Of a stretch of 64,000 nt of DNA, positions 56,711 through 64,000 are shown one piece after another (positions within the stretch are counted from its first letter, which is position 1; each line of letters starts with the position of its first letter). A model generated the notes under the pieces. The model was not told the origin of the DNA, searched no databases, and was given only the letters and a program-made list of their open reading frames with translations. Source of the stretch: Pleurotus ostreatus/Saccharomyces cerevisiae fusant (lineage: Eukaryota > Opisthokonta). Both the position numbers and the translations under genes were made by a program. The DNA lies in NCBI GenBank assembly GCA_024196135.1, contig JAMQCK010000037.1, positions 62,001-126,000 of the forward strand, read 5' to 3'.

Positions 56711-58299
56711 ATGATGCTGCTCTCCGCCTCCCTTCTCGTTGCAAGCTTCGCTTCATGCGCTAGCGGTGTCACTTTCGAACCAGTCGATGGCCAGCCGGGG
56801 CTTATAGACAACGGAACCTACGGACCACCCATCGAGATCGTCCACCTCTTCCAGCATCCGCCCACAGCGATCACGGTCAGCTCAACTGGTCGCGCTTTCG
56901 TCTCGTTCAACCGGTACGCCGTAGCTATTTCATCCTCTCCTCACTCCTACATCTCACTTATCTCTCTCACCCCAACACAGAGGCAACCTCACCGCCAACC
57001 CCAAGACCCTCGCCGAGATCGTGGACTCCACCACCGACGTCGCCTGGCCTAGCGAAGAATACAACACACCGCCCGACGGCCTCTTTAATGCCTCCTCTGG
57101 CGTTACCTACGGCTCGAGCGACTCGGAGCACCTGCTGAACGTGCAGGCGGCGGTGTTCGATGCGCTCGATCGCCTCTGGGTGCTGGACACGGGGCGTCCG
57201 GCGAGCGACGGCGGCGACAACGCCCTAGGCTTTCCGGGCGGTCCGAAGCTCGTTGGCTTCAACCAACCTCGACTCCGAAGGACTCAAACAGCACGGCGAA
57301 GTCTACGACGAGCAACATCACGACAGCGAGTGAGACGACGCCATTCACGACCATCACGTTCCCGGAGACCGTCCTTCCTGCTCACGGCTTCCTCAACGAC
57401 ATACGTATCGACCTATCGAAGGGCGATGCAGGGTTCGCTTACATCGCAGATAGCGGTGAGTAGACGCCTTCGACATCGACATCACACGCGCTGATCATCT
57501 CCCAGGCGCCCTCGGCCTCATCGTCGTCGACCTCGCCTCCGGCGAATCCTGGCGCCACCTCGATGACATCTCGAGCGTGCGCCCAAAGTCCGGCTTCCTG
57601 CCCTCCGTCTTCGGTATCCCTACGTACCAGGCATCTGGAGGGAGCCCTTTCTACCGCTACCCAGCTCCGACTGGAGGAGGCTCTGATGGTGGGCGAGGCT
57701 TGAAGGTCTGTACTACGATCTGCTAACACGGTGATGGTTTTCGCAGGCTTCACGTTGTCCGCGGATGGTGAATACGCGTACTTCACGCCTATCGCCAGCC
57801 GCGACTTGTACCGGGTCCCGACCGAGCTGCTACGCGTCAATCCCAAGCACGACCGCTCAGCAGTAATCAAGGCTGCAAGCGCGGTGCAGTACCTAGGAGA
57901 GGCACGTTTCTTTCGCTGATGCCTATGGTCAACAGCTAAGCACCGAATAGGTCGGCGGCGAGGCTGACGGTCTCGAGACGGACGATACGGGAAAGCTCTA
58001 CCTCACCTCCCCAGAGCACAACGCCATCAATGTATACAACCCCGAGACAGGCCTCATCGAGCCTTTCGTGCGCGACCCGCGCATCGCTTGGCCGGACACG
58101 CTAGCGTGCGTACCATGTTTGGTTGGAGATCATACACTCATGTTGACATTGCTCTAGTGTGGGATATGATGGCTATCTGTATGTCACCCTGCCGCAGTAC
58201 TGGCTGGGACCGACGCTGCAGAACGGAACGGACAAACGTGTACCGCCGTTCGCGCTTGCGCGGGTGCCTATCGAAGGGAAGCCCGCTAAGCTGGTGTAG
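56711..58299 (+). CDS. Major royal jelly protein / yellow family protein, copy 2, with a frame break
   Basis: Six exons: 56711-56913, 56981-57455, 57506-57688, 57747-57901, 57951-58105 and 58158-58299. The last four exons have exactly the same lengths as in copy 1 (183, 155, 155, 142), proving tandem descent. It begins with a signal peptide (MMLLSASLLVASFASCASG) and retains EIVHLFQHPPTAITVSSTGR, LDRLWVLDTGRPASDGGD, FTLSADGEYAYFTPIASRDL and VTLPQYWL. Within exon 2 the frame changes: up to KLVGFN it is one phase, from SNITTASETTPF it is another, a net loss of one base (or gain of two) near 57261-57266. Either the copy is decaying, the base call is wrong, or an unusual 50-nt intron (57252-57301, GTTGGC to CGAAG) removes it. 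Intron 57902-57950 starts GC instead of GT. Status: possible pseudogene. Confidence 0.8.
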
Positions 58300-58534
58300 A
58301 CGGTGATTCTGAAGTAACGCACGTAACGCTATATAAGAGAGCCATTTCTCTGCGCTTGTAAAGGGGGGGAGGAAGGTATAGGCCGCTATTGAGGGGAGCG
58401 GAAGCTTTGAAGAGTGGAGGGGGCCAAATCAGAAAGGGCGAGACCGGGGTTCGAACACTTCAGCGGGCCGGAAGTTCCAAATTTTGGCTGCCGACATCGC
58501 GCGTCTCGTTTGTCTCCTGCCGTCACCGTCGTCC

Positions 58535-60685
58535 ATGTCGTCCTCCGAAACCTCAGCCGGCGTCCTCGAGAAGGCTCAGACCTTCGTCGCCGAGAACAAG
58601 CGCGCAGTGCTCATCGGCAGCGCTGTCGCCGCGCTCGCCGTCGGCGGCGCACTCTACTTCGCCTCGACGTCGCGGCCGGGCGCCTCCGACATTGAGAAGG
58701 GCGGCAAGAAGTCCAAGAAGGGAGGCAAGAAGCGCAAGACGGTGAAGGACAAGGATGGCCCCATCCTCGAAGAGCGCAAGCCGAAGGCAGCGCCGGAGGA
58801 GGGTGCGTGGGTTATGACATAGCACGGAGGCGCGCTGCTAACCGACCCGCAGAGCTGAAGGTATATACTACGGAGGAGATTGCGGCCATGTCAAGCGAGG
58901 TGCGTGTGCTGGAGATGGTTTGGGACGTTACTCATCATTTCCCAGGAGCGCCAGAAGGTTGCAAACTCGTTCAAGGCGCGGGGGAACAGCGCGTACCAGG
59001 CCCGCGAGTTCGCTAAAGCAGCCGAGCTGTACACCCGCGCCATCGAGATCTCCCCCAAGTCTGAGCCCGTCTACTACAGCAATCGCGCGGCATGTGCGTC
59101 ATGGTCGCGTAATCCGCCTTCCCGCGTTGGTTGACATTCATCTCTCAGGCTACATCAACCTCTCCCCGCCAAAGTACGAGGAGGTCGTTGCCGACTGCGA
59201 TGAGGCGCTCCGACTAGACCCGAAGTACGTCAAGGCCCTCAACCGTCGCGCGACGGCCCTCGAGGCCCTCGACCGGTATGAGGAAGCGTTGCGGGGTGAG
59301 TACAGTACTTTAGGTATCATACGGGTTAATACGTGCTAAAACCCTTCTTAGACTTCACAGCGGCAACGATCCTCGACAAGTTCCAGAACCAGTCGGCCGC
59401 GACGTCCGTTGAGCGCGTATTGAAAAAGCTGTCCGCTATCCAGGCCGCAGAAATTATGAAGAACCGCCAGCCCCGTCTTCCCTCGTTCACCTTCATCTCG
59501 GCGTACTTCGCTGCCTTCCGCCCGCGCGCGCACCCAACACTGCCGGAGGAGCCCTCAACGGGCGACAACACTCTCCTGCTCGCGCTTCAGGCCACGGAGG
59601 CCGCGGACTATACCCACGCCGTCACCCTCGTCAACGAGGCCATTGAGCAGGGCATCTCATGGGACACCGGCAAGGCCGAAGCGCTCAACCTGCGCGGCAC
59701 CTTCAAATTCCTCATGGGCGACATCGACGGCGCCAAGGCCGACCTCGAGGAGTCGCTCAAGCTCGTCCCCTCTTTCACCCAGAGCCTCGTCAAGCTCGCG
59801 AGCGTGCACATGGAGCAGGGCGACCCGAAGTCGACGTTCGAGTGCTTCGAGCGCGCGATCCAGTTCAACCCGAACGACCCGGACATCTACTACCACCGCG
59901 GGCAGGTGCTGTTCATCATGAGCGATTTCATGGAGGCGTCGAAGAACTACACGAAGTCGACGGAGATTGATGACCAGTTTGTGTTCAGCCACATTCAGAA
60001 TGCGGTCGCCGAGTACAAGGCGGGCAACGTTGCGCACAGCATGGCTATCTTCCGTCGGACGTTGGTCGCCTTCCCTCAGCGGAGCGAGCCCCACAACTAC
60101 TAGTAAGCCCTTTGCGTTGAGACATGGTTGATGATACTGACTGCTATCGCAGCGGCGAGCTTCTCATGGACCAGCAGCGCTTCGAGGAGGCTGTCGAGAA
60201 GTTCGACAAGGCGTTCGAGCTCGAGAAGTCCAAGTGAGTGTTCTTGCAACTGTCAGTACAACAATGCGCTAACAATTTCCGTCCAGGCGCTCCCCTAACG
60301 TCCTTCCCTTGGTCAACAAGGGTCTCGCGCTCTACCAGTGGAAGCAGGACATTGGCGCCGCCGAGAGCTGCTGCTCAGAAGCCCTCCAGATCGACCCGGA
60401 GTGCGAAGCCGCCGTCGCCACCCTCGCCCAGCTCAGCCTGCAGCAGAGCAAGGTTGACCGCGCGGTGGAGATGTTCGACCGGCAAGCGGAGCTCGCGCGC
60501 TCAGAACCGGAGCTCATGAACGCGTTGACGTACAAATATGTGCGTACCTTCGTTGTCTTCTTCGTTGTGTGAACCGCAAAAACTTACGCTCTCTCCTCCA
60601 GGCTGCGCTCGCACAAAGCGAGTTCGCGAAAAACTACCCGGCTATGGCGGCGGAGATGCAGGCGATGGCCGCGAGCATGGCCTAA
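58535..60685 (+). CDS. TOM70: Mitochondrial import receptor TOM70
   Basis: Exons 58535-58802, 58853-58899, 58946-59093, 59149-59295, 59352-60102, 60153-60233, 60287-60539 and 60602-60685 encode 592 residues. The N-terminus has one membrane anchor ([20 protein letters not shown]) followed by Lys/Gly-rich cytosolic linker. Then come about ten TPR motifs; the first clamp is recognisable in [20 protein letters not shown], with [20 protein letters not shown] and [10 protein letters not shown]. The C-terminal block contains [20 protein letters not shown] and [20 protein letters not shown] and ends in a Met/Ala-rich tail. TOM70 sits in the outer mitochondrial membrane, accepts carrier and other presequence-less precursors from Hsp70/Hsp90 and passes them to TOM40. 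Length, anchor and TPR order match the family. All introns are GT-AG. Confidence 0.93.
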
Positions 60686-60936
60686 GCCTTTGCGACGCAG
60701 TTTCAACTATGCTAGCTGTCCGGCATAGCGCACGGACGGCCCCAATGTGAAGAGCGATGTAGGACCAGGCAGGCGAACATGCTATTGACGACAGTGACTT
60801 GGTTAGTATACTTACAGTACTGGACATTACATATGTGCCTAATCTTGATAACACTCCCTTCTCCCTCTCAATCGTCCGAACGACTAACCCACACCTTGCC
60901 TCGGTGTGCCTAGTGTCAAATGCACGTTTGGGCCTA

Positions 60937-61307
60937 CTATGGGTCACCCAGTGTATAAACGTACCGATCGCTACGTTGACACACTGTCTAGAGGACGTTT
61001 GTTGAGCGATTTTCGCCCGGAAAAAAAGCGTACATAGGTTTTCGAATGCCCTGCACACGATGGCGAAGACCGCTTGTCCATAGCTCCTTCTGTAGATGCT
61101 CGCTGGAAACCGCTCGGACGCTGCTGATGGGCATGATGCCATCAAAACCTCGTGTCGCGGCGTCCAGCACCAACGGTTGCAGGTACGCGGAAGCGGTCTT
61201 CACCATCGTGTTCTACGCATATAAGAGTATAGGAGTACGATTTTTTCGCGTAGCAATCGGCCGCCAAACGTAGAGATCGGTACATTTATACACTGGGTGA
61301 CCCATAG
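60937..61307. mobile_element. Foldback MITE with 41-bp terminal inverted repeats and TA duplication
   Basis: A 371-bp non-coding element. Terminal inverted repeats 60937-60977 and 61267-61307 are 41 bp with two mismatches, starting CTATGGGTCACCCAGTGTAT. It is flanked by TA on both sides (60935-60936 and 61308-61309), suggesting Tc1/mariner-type target use. The inner parts are also inverted: 61055-61075 and 61191-61211 match in 20 of 21 positions (core GAAGACCGCTT), so most of the element could fold back on itself around a loop of about 115 nt. No transposase frame is present. Confidence 0.85.
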
Positions 61308-61481
61308 TAGTTAGCAAATTCCGCTGGGATCGTGACATGTCACTCATCTGTCACAGTTCGAGTTGACCGGCATTCAGAAAGCATATCGGACAGCGATGGT
61401 GCGTCGATGATTTGGATGCCGAGGGCGCGTCTTTCTATCTTCCTCCTCTCGCGACATCTCCCGCAACTCGCCCAGCTCGCC

Positions 61482-62961
61482 ATGTTCCGCACTCCCCTCA
61501 CCAGACTTCGGGGTCTCCTGCCTACGAGACGCGGCGGTCGACGTGACGGTATCATTGTCAAGCAGGAGCTCGACGCTGCCACCCTGGCGTCCTCGCTCAG
61601 TGCCCTGGACCTAACTCCGCTCCGGGACGTGGACCCCGCTACGCTGCTGGGCGAGAACTCCTCCATCCTCGACCCCGAGGTGCTGCATATGGTGCGTGGC
61701 AGCTCCCTATCACGCGTCGCTATACCCCGCTCGTCGTGACTATTGCCTAACTCGACCTCCTTCAGATCATGCACAACTGCAGTCCGCTCGACCTGGCCAT
61801 CCTGCGCCAGACCTGCCACGCTTTCCGAGACCACATCGACGCGAAGCCCGCCCTTTGGCGCTCGGCGCGCAAGAGCGTGGCTGGGGCGCCCGAGCCCATT
61901 GCGCTTCCTCCCAAGGTTACAGCGACGCAGGCTGCGGGACAGCAGGACGCCGAGATGAGCGATGTCACCGAGGCGACTCCGACCGAGGCAGAGTGGGCAC
62001 TGCACTTGTTCACGGGCGCGGTGAGCGGTCGACAATATGGTATGGCAAGGAGTGCTCATGCAGGCTTCGTAGCTCGAGACCAAGCGCGGCTTCAAGGTCG
62101 TCCCCGCCCAATGGTTCGATTCCTACAACTCCCAGTGGAACAAGTCGCAAAAGAAGAACATGGCCCTGTGAGCGCCCCCATCTGTCTCCATACACGTACG
62201 ATGCAACTCATCTGCGCCTCAGCGTCGGCGACTTTGTCCGCGAGAAAGAGCGACTCGGCTTCGACGCGCGCAAGCGGCGCCTGAGGGAGCTCATGCGTAC
62301 TCCGTCCTGTTTGCGCCTGTTCCAAGTCTTCCGTCGCGACCTGGAGGATATCGACCGCGCTTGTACGTCTTCCCCTCCTTCCCCCCTTCCTCACTCCGTC
62401 TGACCCGCACCGTCATAGCTTTCGACCGCGCATACCTTGCCATGGTGGACGAAGCCGCGCGAGCGAAGACGGGCGACCTGTCCATGATCCCCGCGGGCTT
62501 CCGCTTTCACGCGCGAGACAAGATCGCGTGCCCGCAGTGCCACCCTCCGCCAGCGAAACCGCGCCCGTACAAGATCGTGAACAAGAAGCTCATGTATCTC
62601 GGACCTGACGCGCAACCTATCCGCGGGTGGAAGGAGCCGAAGAAGTATATGATTACGAACGGGCTGAAGGATCATTATGAGGCGAAGTGAGTCCACCTGC
62701 TCCGTAGTCATCTGGGGTCTTCTTGCCGACGTGGAGGCTTACACGCTCTTCCAGACATCCGACTACTCCTCATGTGTTTGTACAGGTGACTCAGCCCTGT
62801 GTCGCTTGTCCGTTGCGCACGGCGAAGGTCAAGCTCTATTGTGCGCAGGGCATGATTGCTCATCAACACAATGCGTATGTCCTTCCCTTCGATGTCATTT
62901 GGGAAGTGCTAACGCCGTTATTTTCTACTGCAGGCACGGCCCTATCAATCCTCCCCATTGA
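61482..62961 (+). CDS. F-box-like protein with Cys/His-rich C-terminus
   Basis: Seven exons: 61482-61691, 61766-62020, 62073-62167, 62223-62362, 62419-62686, 62755-62874 and 62934-62961, giving 371 residues. The F-box-like helix pair is LDPEVLHMIMHNCSPLDLAI followed by LRQTCHAFRDHIDAKPALWR. A central part (RGFKVVPAQWFDSYNSQWNK, GDFVREKERLGFDARKRRLR) is charged and helical. The C-terminal third is rich in Cys and His: ACPQCHPPP, GLKDHYEAKHP, TQPCVACPLRTAKV, KLYCAQGMIAHQHNAHGPIN, which could bind two zinc ions. A role as an SCF substrate receptor is plausible but weak, as the F-box is divergent. The last exon is 28 nt. Start chosen at 61482 (MFRTPLTRLRGLLPTRRGGR), though the open frame continues upstream. 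Confidence 0.72.
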
Positions 62962-64000
62962 GTCGAATGACCCTATCTCATGGTCATCATCTCTTGTCTT
63001 CCTTTGCGCCACCTTCCTCGCTGCGTTCCTCTTCCAAGCCACTCTACGTATTCGTCTTTACATTGTACTTGTACCTTTTTTAGCCTGTATGTATATTTGT
63101 TTGTAATTAGTCTCGAACATCTTGCTCGCCTGCCCCTCGCTGAGGCCCGCGCCCAGAGCTCAACTTCGTCCACGCGATGAACAACGTGCGCGTCACGTGT
63201 GGCGCCCTGCGAACCTAGCGCGTCTTCGCCTTCGAATTCGATGTCATGGCGTCTCTGCCTTATTACCTGCCTCATGCATCCATATCAGCACTCATCCAAG
63301 TATCATGGATTGTATCTGAGCTTCCGTGACTTACATCCGGGCGTCGCTGCTTGCTCTGTTTCTGGAAGGTTGTCGTTTGACTCCCGTATATCCTTCTTTC
63401 TGACTTGAGCCAACCTCTCGCGTTGACCGCCGTCAATCCTCAAGCGGCTCGTGCGGCTCCGCATACTCGACAGCTCAAGGAGACAGATGCTCTAACTCGG
63501 CGATGTCTTCCTTCATATTCATTTTACCCGCGCGTCTCCCCTCTGCGCGCGTCCCCTCTCAGCGAACGTCTTCCCATCATCTTCGCCTACGCCCACCATC
63601 ATGAACTTCCTTTCGCTGCGACTTTATATAGTATGATCAGGGGTAAGAATGCGACTACTCCTGGCCCGGAGGCGCCACTTATGGTGCGCGCTCGTTGTCG
63701 TCCTACCCTTCACGTCGGTTCGCGTGCGATCATCTCTCGCGGAAGGCTCAAACAAGGACAGAAACGCAAGCAAGGTGAAAGAGAGGTCGACAGGCACTCG
63801 CGAGAGCACAAGGATATGGAGAAGTATATGTATAGCATGCATATTGAGGCGCACTATATGATACAATGACATCCGGAGGACTGTGTAGATAACGAGCAGA
63901 AGAAGATGTGGCCGCGAGTCGAACGCGCACGGGCTCCCGAATGAGCCACCACACCGCCGGGCATACGAGCGCCCGATGTGATTCTGGAGCCGGAGTCGAA
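62962..64000. other. Non-genic right end with tRNA-like sequence
   Basis: No protein gene is recognised over about 1 kb. 63905-64000 on the minus strand contains two T-arm-like hairpins (see 63905-63955 and the finding on tRNA-like sequence). Confidence 0.45.
63905..63955 (-). other. tRNA-like relic lacking an anticodon arm
   Basis: Read on the minus strand, a 7-bp acceptor-like stem (GGTGTGG with CCACATC), a D-arm-like hairpin GCTC-ATTCGG-GAGC and a T-arm-like CGCG-TTCGACT-CGCG appear in the right order within 51 nt. There is no anticodon arm, so this cannot be a working nuclear tRNA as it stands. It may be a decayed tRNA, a tRNA-derived element or chance. Confidence 0.25.

Noticed and set aside
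58440..58475. GGGGTTCGAAC resembling a tRNA T-arm
   Set aside because: The stem does not pair on the 3' side and no other tRNA arm lies nearby.

Overview
This window is nuclear DNA of a filamentous basidiomycete, most likely an agaricomycete mushroom or wood-decay fungus. The signs are about 25 intron-rich genes packed on both strands, introns mostly 48-60 bp with GT-AG ends and CTGAC/CTAAC-like branch sites, a class I hydrophobin, a lineage-typical F-box protein and a C2-NACHT-WD40 protein. Gene models were assembled by hand: splice sites were chosen so that reading frame and family homology agree. All protein names rest on remembered family motifs, not on a search. Species cannot be named from the sequence.

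Layout, left to right. 1-3 kb: the 3' end of the cleavage factor Im 25 kDa gene (NUDT21-like, +), then a class I hydrophobin (+) whose core promoter is built from five 19-bp tandem repeats ending in the TATA box. 3-10 kb: an ornithine cyclodeaminase/mu-crystallin family enzyme (+), an Ala/Lys-rich nuclear protein (-) and a large F-box protein (-). 10-18.4 kb: the 18S rRNA dimethyltransferase DIM1 (+), a proline-rich protein with a 7-nt first exon (-), a CCDC97-like protein (+), a possible 48-residue Cys/His-rich micro-gene (+) and an enoyl-CoA hydratase (-). 18.9-27.2 kb: mitochondrial protease ATP23 (+), a complete Argonaute with an RGG-rich head (-) and a vWA/MED25-like Mediator subunit (-). 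28-41 kb: EOS1-like membrane protein (-), a Ser/Pro-rich unknown (-), TFIIS (-), spliceosomal PRP46 (+), a conserved fungal unknown (+) and diphthamide enzyme DPH2 (-). 41-46.7 kb: YPP1/TTC7-like TPR scaffold (+) and an isoprenylcysteine methyltransferase-like protein (-).

47-58.3 kb is the most unusual stretch. Two tandem major royal jelly protein/yellow family genes (+) bracket an intact C2-NACHT-WD40 NLR-type gene (-). A short non-LTR retroelement carrying only ORF1, with a poly(A) tail and an 11-bp target duplication, sits between the NLR and the second royal-jelly gene. The second copy has an apparent frame break in its Ser/Thr linker and a GC-AG intron where the first copy has GT-AG.

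58.5-64 kb: mitochondrial import receptor TOM70 (+), a 371-bp foldback MITE with 41-bp terminal inverted repeats and TA target duplication, a second F-box-like protein (+), and about 1 kb without a gene that ends in tRNA-like sequence on the minus strand.

Most genes are housekeeping: mRNA 3' processing, splicing, transcription elongation, Mediator, rRNA methylation, tandem mitochondrial functions and diphthamide synthesis. Several form head-to-head pairs with 117-262 bp between start codons (DPH2/YPP1, TFIIS/PRP46, F-box/DIM1, proline-rich/CCDC97-like), which suggests shared promoters.
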